Shown here: positions 32,730 to 41,296 of the stretch, piece by piece | Layout of the letters: every line of letters starts with the position of its first letter | Numbering within the stretch: the first letter of the stretch is position 1 | NCBI GenBank assembly: GCA_964437825.1 | Contig: CAYTIH010000020.1 | Location: forward strand, 1-43,394 | Origin: JBJFCE01 sp964437825 | GTDB lineage: Bacteria > Bacillota > Clostridia > Lachnospirales > Lachnospiraceae | Direction of reading: 5' to 3' | DNA: 43,394 nucleotides | Notes under the pieces: model-generated | The model's database searches: none | What the model was told of the DNA's origin: nothing | The model's input: only the letters and a program-made list of their open reading frames with translations | Made by a program: the position numbers and the translations under genes

Positions 32730-33486
32730 ATTCCAGCATGTAGTTGCGGAAGCGCAGGGCGCACATGGTTCTCTGGCAGCGATAATTTGTTCGTTCCTTG
32801 ATAGCAATTGTCCTAAAAAAGGTCTTCCAGAGACTTTCATAGGAAGCATCTTCTCTGGTGCTCCAGATTCGGTCTATTGCTTCCTCGGTTATGGGTGATA
32901 AAAACCATGCCTTTCGTCTTTCATGAAAGGCTGCCATTTCATGCACTTCATCAATAATCACAAAATGCTCCTCAGGAAAACGATCCGCAAAATGGTATGT
33001 TATAATCGGCAGTATTTGATTTTTCGGCCTGATCTTGGCAATTAAGATATCGTAATCAGAATCATGAAAGCGCAAAAATTCACGAAAGGAATGCGCCTCA
33101 TTTCCTACATTTCTCTGCAGCTCAAAAACACGGCAGACTTCTTCCCTTCCATGCATATCCACAACCTTTGCTCCGTATCGGAAGCCCAGCTTTAAGAATC
33201 GATAAATCGCATCTATTTTATCCTCTTCATAGGATAAGGAAGCACTGTATATCATATCATATGCCTCTCTGCAAATCTTACGGCTTACAGATCTTGCAAC
33301 CTTGACCGCTTTCTCATAATCTGTCTGTATATAAACATAATCGGTAAATAATTCAAAGGTATGCATCTCTTCCGTTCTCAGCTTCAGCCGCTCCTCCGGA
33401 ATATGGGCGCCCCAGGCATCATAAATTGCCGTGAAAATACCATCGGGTGTATCCTCACACAAAAAAATAGTTTGGTTATTGTTCAT
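32713..33486 (-). CDS. TIGR03915 family putative DNA metabolism/repair protein, 257 aa
   Basis: A member of the TIGR03915 (DUF4130-containing) family that is nearly always encoded beside the radical SAM protein TIGR03916. It begins NQTIFLCEDTPDGIFTAIYD, characteristic of the family, and ends in the DUF4130 region with DIRPKNQI-like (here AKIRPKNQILPIITYHFADR) and RRKAWFLSPI. The biochemical activity is unknown; a role in DNA repair or modification is predicted from co-occurrence. Start 33486 has GGGGAG nine bases upstream. Sixteen bases separate it from the upstream partner, and both are controlled by the SOS-type promoter at 35.1 kb. Confidence 0.9.
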   Translation of the reverse strand: MNNNQTIFLCEDTPDGIFTAIYDAWGAHIPEERLKLRTEEMHTFELFTDYVYIQTDYEKAVKVARSVSRKICREAYDMIYSASLSYEEDKIDAIYRFLKLGFRYGAKVVDMHGREEVCRVFELQRNVGNEAHSFREFLRFHDSDYDILIAKIRPKNQILPIITYHFADRFPEEHFVIIDEVHEMAAFHERRKAWFLSPITEEAIDRIWSTREDASYESLWKTFFRTIAIKERTNYRCQRTMCALRFRNYMLEFENLP

Positions 33487-33502
33487 TTCTGTTTTCTCCC
33501 CG

Positions 33503-35062
33503 TCAGTTTCCTCCAGCTGCCAGTATACTCTGATCGTCAAACAATGACAGCTGACGAAAAGTTACATTATATTCAAGCTCCCAGTTCTTCTTCCGGTCCA
33601 GATCCAGAATTTGCCTGGTTATATAATTCTCATCTATTTTGGTCCGATACATCATTTTGCCGTTACAGGTAATAAAATAGTGCGCTCTCTTTAATACCAC
33701 CCCGATCCGTTTCAGACTATCAAAATCCAATTTGCAGCTCCTTCTGGCACGCAAAATCCTCCTCGCCGATTTGACACCCACACCGGGAATCCGAAGCAGC
33801 ATCTCATACGGCGCTTTGTTAATCTCCACCGGAAAATACTCTAAATGCCGCAGCGCCCACTCACACTTCGGATCCAGATAAACATTGAAGTTCGGTCTCT
33901 CCGGAGACAACAGTTCCTTTGCCTCAAAGCCATAATAACGCAATAGCCAGTCCGCCTGATAAAGCCGGTGTTCCCTGAGAAGCGGGGGCTTCGTTCCGAC
34001 CTCGGGCAGACTGCTGTCCTCATTTAACGCAACATATGCCGAATAAAATACTCTTTTCAAATCAAAACGCCGATACAATGCTTCCGCTACGGACAGAACC
34101 TGATAATCATTTTCCGGTGTTGCACCCACGATCATCTGCGTACTCTGACCTGCGGGCACAAACTGCTGTCCGGAGCTGCGAACAGCCGGAGAAACTATCT
34201 GCTTTCCGGACCGACGAATTTCGGGCGTATACAACGACTCCCCCGGCTTTGACTCCCCAAGCGTATATACCTGCTTGTCAGCCTCCGCATCTCCGTATAT
34301 ATATATCCTCTTATCAGCTTTCAAAGTTCCGGACTTATATACCTGTTCCCCGGTATTCTCCCTCTGAGGTTCCGGTAATTCAAATCCCCACCGATTGCTT
34401 TTTTGCCCGATCAGCCGGCTCATACTCATACCGCCGTTTTGTCTGCTTTCCGCAATTCCCTGCTGGATTTGACGCATCGGTTTTAAAATCGTTTCCCTTG
34501 TTTTATTGGGCGCAAGCATACGCAGCCCCTCGGCCGTTGGTAATTCCAGATTCGTACTCATCCTGTCCGCCAGAAGACCAATCGCCGCAATCAGCTCAGG
34601 CGCGGCTCCCGGCACGGCCTTAACGTGAATATAACCGTTAAAATGTCTCTCCTCCCTAAGCATCCGCAGCGCAATATACATTTGCTCCATGGTCTCCGTA
34701 GGATTGTGACGAATCCCCGAGCTTAAAAATAATCCCTCAATATAATTTCTGCGGTAAAACTGCATGGTCAGCTCGCAGATTTCTTCCGGCGTAAACGCAG
34801 TTCGAACCGTATCGTTCGATATACGATTGATACAATATTTACAATCATAAATACACTCATTGGTATATAATATTTTCAGTAACGAAATACACCGTCCGTC
34901 GGCCGCAAAGCTATGACAGATTCCGCAGGCCGCAGTATTTCCCATGCTGCCTTCCTTCCCCTTGCGATCTACGCCGCTGGAGGTGCAGGCAACGTCGTAT
35001 TTCGCTGCATCCGACAGAATTTCCAGCTTTTTTTCAATTGGCAGCTCCTCCAGGACGGTCAT
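33503..35062 (-). CDS. Radical SAM protein, TIGR03916 putative DNA modification/repair, 519 aa
   Basis: Radical SAM enzyme with the 4Fe-4S motif CIYDCKYC (C70, C74, C77) and additional cysteines near the N-terminus (ACGICHS at 45-51, C58). The C-terminus (about 425-475) has a helix-hairpin-helix pattern, EMLLRIPGVGVKSARRILRA, for DNA contact. Residues 238-309 form six tandem units of exactly 12 residues, (G/D)-x-x-(V/I/L/F)-(Y/V), for example DKRIYIYGDAEA and DKQVYTLGESKP; the last runs into the native PAGQSTQMIVGATPE. Relatives I recall have only that last part, so the array is an insertion. AGGAG lies nine bases upstream of the ATG. Confidence 0.9.
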   Translation of the reverse strand: MTVLEELPIEKKLEILSDAAKYDVACTSSGVDRKGKEGSMGNTAACGICHSFAADGRCISLLKILYTNECIYDCKYCINRISNDTVRTAFTPEEICELTMQFYRRNYIEGLFLSSGIRHNPTETMEQMYIALRMLREERHFNGYIHVKAVPGAAPELIAAIGLLADRMSTNLELPTAEGLRMLAPNKTRETILKPMRQIQQGIAESRQNGGMSMSRLIGQKSNRWGFELPEPQRENTGEQVYKSGTLKADKRIYIYGDAEADKQVYTLGESKPGESLYTPEIRRSGKQIVSPAVRSSGQQFVPAGQSTQMIVGATPENDYQVLSVAEALYRRFDLKRVFYSAYVALNEDSSLPEVGTKPPLLREHRLYQADWLLRYYGFEAKELLSPERPNFNVYLDPKCEWALRHLEYFPVEINKAPYEMLLRIPGVGVKSARRILRARRSCKLDFDSLKRIGVVLKRAHYFITCNGKMMYRTKIDENYITRQILDLDRKKNWELEYNVTFRQLSLFDDQSILAAGGN

Positions 35063-35092
35063 TGATCATTTCTCCTCTTTCAGGCAGATAAA

Positions 35093-35130
35093 GAACAAAC
35101 GTTCTGAACGTTTGTTCCGAACATATATTC
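35093..35130 (-). promoter_or_regulatory. Three tandem LexA (SOS) boxes
   Basis: GAACAAACGTTC (35093-35104), GAACGTTTGTTC (35106-35117) and GAACATATATTC (35119-35130) match the Gram-positive GAAC-N4-GTTC core, the third with one change. They are spaced exactly 13 bp apart and begin right after the -10, covering the transcription start and early leader. That is a repressing position. Confidence 0.85.
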
Positions 35131-35131
35131 T

Positions 35132-35160
35132 ATTATATACATACTTCCGACATTTTACAA
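35132..35160 (-). promoter_or_regulatory. Promoter of the TIGR03916-TIGR03915 operon
   Basis: Read leftward, TTGTAA (35155-35160), 17 bases, TATAAT (35132-35137). The LexA boxes follow immediately. The remaining part of the gap up to 35271 shows no gene. Confidence 0.8.
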
Positions 35161-35271
35161 TCCCCAAATTGGTAATTTTCCGACCGCAGCTTCCGATATT
35201 GACAGCTGCAAATCTTCAAATGTAAATAAGGACCGAACCGAAAAAAATCAGCTTGTCCCTTATCCTATCGT

Positions 35272-36620
35272 TCAGGCTCCAATTCTCCTCATCTGCCCCT
35301 TATACACCTTCGCAAAATAAATCATTTCCGCAATTGCCGTTATACTCCATGAGAAAACATACAACAAATACAATGAGGTAATCGTCCGAAAATAAGCAAA
35401 GACCGTATAAATCCATATTACACGGAACACGCAGGACCCCATGATCACAATAAACGTAGGCACCACGCTTTTCCCCAGACCCCTGGAGGCCGCAATCGTA
35501 CAATCCATGAACGCAGAAACTGCGTAACTGCAGGCCATAATAGTAAGCCTGTGCATTCCCGCCTCAAGCACGGCCTCCTCACTTGTAAATAAAGAAAGGA
35601 ATGGCCGCCCAAAAAGCAGAAACATGATGCCGAGGAACAAACCTATGCCAAATGAATACGCAAGACTGATCAAATAACTTTTTAAAATTCGGTCCTTTTT
35701 CCTTGCACCGAAATTCTGCCCGATGAAGCTTCCGCAGGCTGTATAGAAAGCCGCCATGACATCATATACCAGACCGTCCGCGTTGGCTGCCGCCGAATTT
35801 CCCTCCACCATAACAGCGCTAAAGGAATTAATCCCTGCCTGCACAAATAGATTTGCAAACTGAAAGATCCCATTTTGCATACCCGAGGGAATTCCGATAC
35901 TTAAAATTGCCCGGACTTTATCTTTGTGCAGACGAAGCGAAGAAACCCTCAGCGCATATGCTTCCTGACTGCAAAATAACGCACGGATTATGAGCGCTGC
36001 CGAAAAAAACTGTGCAATCACACTGGCAATCGCTACACCCTCCACGTCCATTCCACAGACAATCACAAAAAACAAATTCAGCAGGATATTGATCACGCCT
36101 GCTGCCGAAAGAAAACACAGCGGCTTTTTCGTATCTCCAACCGCGCTGAATACTGCGTTACCGAAATTATACAAAGCAAGAGCAGGCATTCCGAGAAAAT
36201 AAATTCTGAGATATAATACCGCCCCGTCAATTAATTCCGATTTTGTGTGCAGCGCTTCCAAAATATTTCGGGCCATTAAGATCCCAAACAGCATGATCAA
36301 TATCCCCGTTATCAGGCTGATCAGCGCACTGCAGTGTACGGTTTCCTTTAATTCTTTGTCATTCTTTGCCCCGTATGAAGTGCTGCCAGCACATTGATTC
36401 CGCCGGACATGCCGATCAAAAAGCTGGTAAATAATGTGACAAGCGTGGTTGTTGAACCAACCGCTCCCAGCGCCGCCGGACCCGCAAACTGTCCGACAAC
36501 CGCAATATCCGCCATATTAAATAATACCTGCAATACATTAGAGACCAGTAACGGAAAACTGAATATGAATATTTGTTTTCCAAGTGGTCCGGCAGACAAA
36601 TCCATTTCATGCTTTTTCAT
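35272..36620 (-). pseudogene. Frameshifted MATE family transporter
   Basis: The first part (36620 to 36348) reads MDLSAGPLGKQIFIFSFPLL and onward through two segments to GMSGGINVLAALHTGQRM, then stops. In another frame the continuation KNDKELKETVHCSALISLIT joins the second part (from about 36370 to 35272), which covers the remaining ten segments. One missing base at 36374-36376 (CATACGG where CATTACGG is expected) explains the shift. Restored length is about 449 residues, a full MATE. Apart from this lesion it looks intact, so it is recent, or a sequencing error. Its start overlaps the upstream stop (ATGA). Confidence 0.85.
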
Positions 36621-37837
36621 GACTCTACATCCCTCTGCAGCTTAACAGTCAACGTCATGTCCTCCCGCTGCGCCGCCAAAAATACCGGCTTCCACTCCAC
36701 CTTTTGAACCCTTTCAAAGTGCAGTGAAGAACATACCGTATGCTTGTCAGGTACTCTGCTCTTTCCCGCCATAAATACGGCCGTCGGTCCGTCGGCTCCT
36801 CCGATTACCGCGGCGGAAGCTGCTGCTTTTTTACCTGCGCGGAAATTTTCCGTTTTTCTTTTGGGCGCATCTCCCCTGCCGCAGTCCTCAAGCCGGAATG
36901 CATCCGCGGGAAGTTCGGGATATATGCTGTAGGAAAGAATTTGATAATTTGTCGGATACTCCATCTCCCGGGACTTTGCAGAAGCAAAGCTGTCTTCCGG
37001 CAGCTTTTCATCTTCACAATCATAAATTGTCAATACTACTTTTTCTCCGGTCAGCGGATGTTTCATCCCGATCCCATATCCCATATGGTTCTTAACCGTC
37101 TGCCTAAGGTCTCCCCATGTCACTGCAAAAGATTCCGAATCCATCGTTTCCGTAACAAAATGTTCTGCTGATACCGGCTGTTTTTTCGCATGAAATTGCA
37201 GCAACAAACGCTCCATATTCTTTATCCTTGTTCCCCGTGTCCGCTTTTCTTCTATAATTCCGTTTTCACGCTTTTCATACGACACCTCCACGCCCGGCCA
37301 TCTATAAATAAATCTATGGAAATACCAGCCGTAGGATTTGTCGCAATTATAGGTATCCGCAAGCTCCTCCTCCAAAACGGTATATTCTCTTTTTTTCGGG
37401 ATGAAATCCGTCTCCCCTGCAGGCGCGTGCTCCTTACGATATCTGTCTGCCGCTTTCAGATTCGCCTGCTGACGCATCAAAACCGGATTCCAGCAGCATC
37501 CGCACCCGCCGGAGTGCTGCAGCTCCTTTCCGTTTACAGTCACATCCAATGAAAATTCTACAAGAAAGGGATTTTCTCTGATTATTAACTCTTCTTCCTC
37601 CTCAGATAAAGCCCCGCTCTCGGATTTTTCCTGCCATTTGTCCATATAAGCCTTTATTTTTTCTTCCGGTATACAAATACACAGATCGATCACCATACCT
37701 TCCGTTCCCGTGTATATTGCGGGAATTCGCCCGTTAATCCCCTCCCAGACAAACTCCTGATTAACCGGTATCTGCTTTAACGGCCTTTCATATTTCCGAT
37801 GATGTCCCCAAAAATTACCGCTTTGATAGACTCTCAT
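36617..37837 (-). CDS. Unknown soluble protein with an IGGADGPTAVF motif, 406 aa
   Basis: No family recognised. The protein is soluble, with no signal peptide or membrane segment. It contains a cysteine-rich patch GGCGCCWNP near residue 112 and many aromatic residues. Near the C-terminus (about 340-360), AASAAVIGGADGPTAVFMAG is strikingly like the conserved membrane motif of Na+-pumping decarboxylase beta subunits, which does not fit the rest. Start 37837 has GAAGGGAA about nine bases upstream; a TTG at 37870 is less likely. It lies 38 bases after the membrane protein gene and overlaps the MATE pseudogene by four bases, so the three form an operon. Confidence 0.8.
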   Translation of the reverse strand: MRVYQSGNFWGHHRKYERPLKQIPVNQEFVWEGINGRIPAIYTGTEGMVIDLCICIPEEKIKAYMDKWQEKSESGALSEEEEELIIRENPFLVEFSLDVTVNGKELQHSGGCGCCWNPVLMRQQANLKAADRYRKEHAPAGETDFIPKKREYTVLEEELADTYNCDKSYGWYFHRFIYRWPGVEVSYEKRENGIIEEKRTRGTRIKNMERLLLQFHAKKQPVSAEHFVTETMDSESFAVTWGDLRQTVKNHMGYGIGMKHPLTGEKVVLTIYDCEDEKLPEDSFASAKSREMEYPTNYQILSYSIYPELPADAFRLEDCGRGDAPKRKTENFRAGKKAAASAAVIGGADGPTAVFMAGKSRVPDKHTVCSSLHFERVQKVEWKPVFLAAQREDMTLTVKLQRDVES

Positions 37838-37875
37838 AATTTTGTTCCCTTCTATCTTTAATGTTTCCAAAGCCG

Positions 37876-38682
37876 TTATAAGTAATATTCGCTGCTTTCT
37901 GTTTCCCTGTTAACCTGAATCGCATTATTTTCTTCCAGCGTCTGCATAAATCCCAGTTTTATCTTTCTGCGGGATAAATTTTCTCTGCGGCGGGACGCAT
38001 AGAGCAGAAACAACGCATAAACATAGGGCATACCGAGATTGGTTTCCAGAAGAGAATTCACAATCAATGTTATCAGCTTCTCTCCCCAGGACTCAAATCC
38101 GGCGCTGCGGATACCGCCAATCAAAAGCGCGGCCTCCCACCCAAACTGCGCCAATACACCGGCCGCAAGAATCCGACCGACAGGAATCTTCTGCGCTCGC
38201 TTCTCATGCCGTATATTCCATAAAATAACACCCAAGTATCCCACAAAAAGAATGAGCGCCATATATCCGTGATAAGCGCCCGTTGTTCTCTGAATCATAA
38301 TGGGTTCGGCACACCCGCCGAAGGTCTCCGCCAGCATCGGACAGCAAAACCACCATAGCAGAATCAGAAGTGACCACTCCTTCAGGTTCCTGTCCTTGGA
38401 TAACCACAGCCAAATCCATGCAAAATTCGTAAAGCCGTAGCTCATACTCATCCACAGTAATACCGGGAACAAACTATACCCCTCACTGATACTGCGGGCA
38501 TGGCATACTAGATGGAAAATTCCGTAGTCCACCAGCATATATAAAATACCTGCTGCCACGCCCACCAAAACAGTCATATATTTTTTCTTTTTCAGCAGCA
38601 TAAACGCGAATATTACCAAGAATGCCGAATCCAGCCAGATATACAGCGGATCAAACTGTCTTCTTGCAATAATTTCTCCCAT
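37876..38682 (-). CDS. Unknown seven-segment membrane protein, 268 aa
   Basis: A polytopic membrane protein of no recognised family. Likely segments are at about residues 13-32, 36-57, 68-97, 103-120, 136-156, 170-190 and 210-228, followed by a charged tail of 35 residues. The aromatic-rich helices (WMSMSYGFTNFAWIWLWL, LLILLWWFCC) are unusual. It heads an operon with the IGGADGPT protein and a MATE gene. Function cannot be inferred; related proteins are often annotated simply as hypothetical membrane proteins in Clostridia. Confidence 0.78.
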   Translation of the reverse strand: MGEIIARRQFDPLYIWLDSAFLVIFAFMLLKKKKYMTVLVGVAAGILYMLVDYGIFHLVCHARSISEGYSLFPVLLWMSMSYGFTNFAWIWLWLSKDRNLKEWSLLILLWWFCCPMLAETFGGCAEPIMIQRTTGAYHGYMALILFVGYLGVILWNIRHEKRAQKIPVGRILAAGVLAQFGWEAALLIGGIRSAGFESWGEKLITLIVNSLLETNLGMPYVYALFLLYASRRRENLSRRKIKLGFMQTLEENNAIQVNRETESSEYYL

Positions 38683-38820
38683 AATAGGACTCCTTAAAAC
38701 CTATGTATTTTTTCAATATTACCGGCTCCGACAGACCTGTTCATACTCTCTTTAACCCATAAATCCGTTATAAATCATTCCGTTTGCCGAATACATGAGC
38801 ACATTTTTTACTGACACTCG

Positions 38821-39288
38821 CTACATCATCATTTTAATGACTATTATGAATATAATGATAACTATAATTGCTCCGATCAGGCTGCCGATAGAGCTTCTTC
38901 TCGGTCTCGGAGCCCTGTATGGCTGCGGACCCCCATATGAACGCGGTCTTCTCGGCGGACGCGGACCTCCATGCGGCCTTGGATTCCTCGGCGGCTGCGG
39001 TCCTCCATGCGGCCTTGGATTCCTCGGCGGCTGCGGTCCTCCATGCGGTCCCGAATTCCTCGGCGGCTGCGGTCCTCCATGCGGTCCCGAATTCCTTGGC
39101 GGCTGCGGATCTCTGTTTTGTTTGATAGCTGCTTCCCTGGCATGATTTCCTCCCGCACCCGGGGATGCTTTCTGCATTGCCTTCTCTGCCGCTTGTACTG
39201 CGGCGCGGGATGCAATCCCGGAAGTACGATTCGGTCGTCTTCCGTTTCCTCCATTTGGACCCGTTCTTCTCATACTTGCTCCTGCCAT
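38821..39288 (-). CDS. Proline/glycine/arginine-rich repeat protein with C-terminal anchor, 155 aa
   Basis: A basic N-terminal third (1-60) with a short helical stretch, then about five to six 12-residue repeats of the GPQPPRNSGPHG and GPQPPRNPRPHG type (61-128), and a final membrane segment SIGSLIGAIIVIIIFIIVIK (133-152). No signal peptide, so it is a tail-anchored or inverted protein with the repeats probably in the cytoplasm. The DNA repeats are 36 bp and nearly exact in pairs. AAAAGGAG six bases upstream of the ATG supports this strand over the Cys-rich frame opposite. Such chains may bind nucleic acid or membranes; that is speculation. Confidence 0.75.
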   Translation of the reverse strand: MAGASMRRTGPNGGNGRRPNRTSGIASRAAVQAAEKAMQKASPGAGGNHAREAAIKQNRDPQPPRNSGPHGGPQPPRNSGPHGGPQPPRNPRPHGGPQPPRNPRPHGGPRPPRRPRSYGGPQPYRAPRPRRSSIGSLIGAIIVIIIFIIVIKMMM

Positions 39289-39323
39289 TTTTCTCTCCTT
39301 TTCTTCTTAATCATTAGTTGAGC

Positions 39324-39393
39324 AATTGCGAAACTCTTTCCCGATTAGCGAAATTGCACAAATTGGTTCAATGTTTTGATGAGTTTCGCAATT
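39324..39393 (+). mobile_element. MITE derivative, 70 bp
   Basis: Perfect 13-bp terminal inverted repeats AATTGCGAAACTC (39324-39336) and GAGTTTCGCAATT (39381-39393), identical to the ends of the 203-bp copies. The interior keeps AAATTGCACAAATT and ATGTTTTGATGAG, which match the regions flanking the missing centre. This is an internally deleted member. I see no clear target duplication. Confidence 0.8.
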
Positions 39394-39465
39394 ATGTGAA
39401 ATACAATCAAAATCAGGAATCTTTTTTATTATAAATGTTCTTCCTCAGATCCGCAATTCCTGTTA

Positions 39466-39699
39466 TCATTTCGTTTGCTGAAAAAGCGGAAAAGACTTGT
39501 ATTTTTCCCATCCTTTTATTATAATATTGATATTAAATGTATTACACATTTCTTTCAATACAGTGATACATCTTTCATCCTGAACAGGATATCTTATTTC
39601 GGCATTTCGCCACAATTCACAAATAACCATTAAAAGTGCATACAAACGGATGATGGTGTCTTCTTTATTTTCTATCTGTTTACTGTATGCAGAAAGGAA
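39466..39699 (-). other. Open protein-like frame without start, possible gene remnant
   Basis: A leftward frame of 77 codons is open from 39699 to TGA at 39466 and reads, in part, DTIIRLYALLMVICELWRNA and WEKYKSFPLFQQTK. Composition looks like real protein, but the only ATG is internal and no ribosome site is seen. It overlaps the ribosome site of the divergent Rpn-like gene. Nothing else is evident in 39394-39704. Confidence 0.3.
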
Positions 39700-39704
39700 T
39701 TATT

Positions 39705-40684
39705 ATGCAAAAAGAAAAAATATCTCCACAACAGAACGCAGCCGAAGCAGCAAAAAACATTCCGCTCAAACAGGAATCACCTAATTCAAAACACAAACTA
39801 CTTGCAAATTCCCGTATTCGTGACAGCAGCAGTAAAATTATCTTTGATGATAATTTACTATGTTCACAATTTCTGCGAGGCTATATTGATTTAGATGCAT
39901 TTAAAAACGTGAAACCGGAGGATATTGAAGACGTTTCTTCTCAGTTTGTACCTCTTTTTGAGGAGGAACGCAATGCCGACAGAGTCAAAAAAGTTGGAAT
40001 TCTTATGAAAAGGAAATGGAACGGCTGTCTCCGGGCATCAGTAAAACAGCTGACTTTCAATATCCACCGATTATTCCTATTGTATATTATGAAGGGCGCA
40101 GTCATTGGACTGCACCTATGAGCTTCAAAAGCAAGATTGTGAACGGAGATGCATTTTGTGCTTACATACCGGATTTTACCTACTATCTGGTTCCCGTTCA
40201 TCAATACAGCAACGAAAAGCTATTGGAGGGCGGAGATGAAATATCTCTGATTATGCTCATCAACAAGATTCAAACTGATGAGGACTTTAAGGAATTTCAA
40301 AAGCTTCCTGCTGATAAGCTGAATGCAATCTTAAGCGGAACCCCAAAATATCTGAGGGAGATCATCGCCGATGTATTTCTGGCATTTATGTTAAAGTCGA
40401 AAGTTCCTGTGGAGGAAGCCGTAGAATTAGCGGACAAGGTGAAGGAGAAACATATGGGAGAATTATTTGAACATATTGATATTAATTTAAATATGGAGGA
40501 AGTTCGCCAGCAGGTAACGGAACAAGTAACGGAACAAGTAACCGAACAGGGCATCAAAGCCCTGATCCTCAGTCTACAGGAATTAAATATTCCGGAAAAA
40601 ACCGTCATCTCGAAATTAACGGAGCACTATGCACTGTCTCAGGATGAGGCAAAGGAAAAATTTTACTTTTATCGGAGCTGCTAA
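39705..40684 (+). pseudogene. Broken Rpn-family (transposase_31-like) nuclease gene
   Basis: The first frame (39705 to about 40004) reads FDDNLLCSQFLRGYIDLDAF and PEDIEDVSSQFVPLFEEERN, the typical start of Lachnospiraceae Rpn-like proteins. It should continue into the PD-(D/E)XK core, but instead joins out of frame to YEKEMERLSPGISKTADFQY, with about 40 to 50 codons missing. The second frame then runs through PPIIPIVYYEG and YIPDFTYYLVPVHQYSNEKL to the tail, which contains three VTEQ repeats and a C-terminal helix. The missing part holds the catalytic residues. AAAGGA seven bases upstream supports ATG 39705. Confidence 0.85.
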
Positions 40685-40690
40685 AGGTGG

Positions 40691-41212
40691 CTACTCATCA
40701 TACAATTTGCCGTCCATTTCTCCCAAAAGCCCGATACACATAGGATAGCGCCCAGTAGTTGCAATCGTAATTCCGTTAAAAATTCCTACATGTGCCATGA
40801 AGTGCCTCATCTGTCCCAACATGAGCTCCATTCTGGTGTACGAACAGTTCTCCGGTGCTTCATAGAGCATTGCGTCCGTCAGGCTGTCAAGATAAGCGCT
40901 TACTTTCTGCTTTACCTGCATAAAATAGTCCCACAATTCCTGTTCGGACAACACTTTCTCACAGGGCAAATCCACCTGATCCAGATTTTCCATATGTATG
41001 TTCGGCTCGGTATATACAAATGGATTGAAAAACCATTTGTCACAGGAATGAATGGTATGATAAAAATACCGCCAAGCAGGCGCCCCGCAGATATCCGCGT
41101 TTCTGTCACAGGTTTTCATAGAGATTTCCAGAGTATACAAATTTCGTTCCATTTGTGTTTTTATCGTTTCCACCAGTCTCCTTTCCGACCGGCCCTTTAA
41201 CATCTCTTCCAT
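40691..41212 (-). CDS. DinB-like metal-binding four-helix protein, 173 aa
   Basis: A small helical protein of the DinB/YfiT-like superfamily. Candidate metal ligands are the histidines in YFYHTIHSCDKWFF (about residue 50) and RHFMAHVGIFNG (about 137-142), the usual spacing for a three-histidine nickel or zinc site. Members include thiol-dependent S-transferases and many proteins of unknown role. AAGGAG nine bases upstream of ATG 41212 supports the start. It is convergent with the Rpn-like pseudogene, with only six bases between stops, and 84 bases downstream of the ABC exporter in the same direction. Confidence 0.75.
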   Translation of the reverse strand: MEEMLKGRSERRLVETIKTQMERNLYTLEISMKTCDRNADICGAPAWRYFYHTIHSCDKWFFNPFVYTEPNIHMENLDQVDLPCEKVLSEQELWDYFMQVKQKVSAYLDSLTDAMLYEAPENCSYTRMELMLGQMRHFMAHVGIFNGITIATTGRYPMCIGLLGEMDGKLYDE

Positions 41213-41296
41213 ATACTTTGACTCCTTTTTACTGATACGAAATGCCTATGATACGAAAAACAAAGCATCTCTTTCCTGTCTAATATTTGTCACCGC

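Noticed and set aside
34136..34351. 36-base periodicity as a CRISPR or satellite array
   Set aside because: The period is kept at the protein level (12 residues) and the frame is open throughout a conserved gene, with divergent DNA. It is a protein repeat.
36617..37837. Annotation as Na+-translocating decarboxylase beta subunit
   Set aside because: Only about 20 residues resemble that family. The protein has no membrane helices and none of the other motifs.
38795..39145. Rightward cysteine/glycine-rich repeat frame opposite the Pro-rich gene
   Set aside because: It has no ribosome site, while the leftward frame has AAAAGGAG at the right distance and ends in a clean membrane anchor. The Cys/Gly repeats are the complement of the Pro/Arg repeats.
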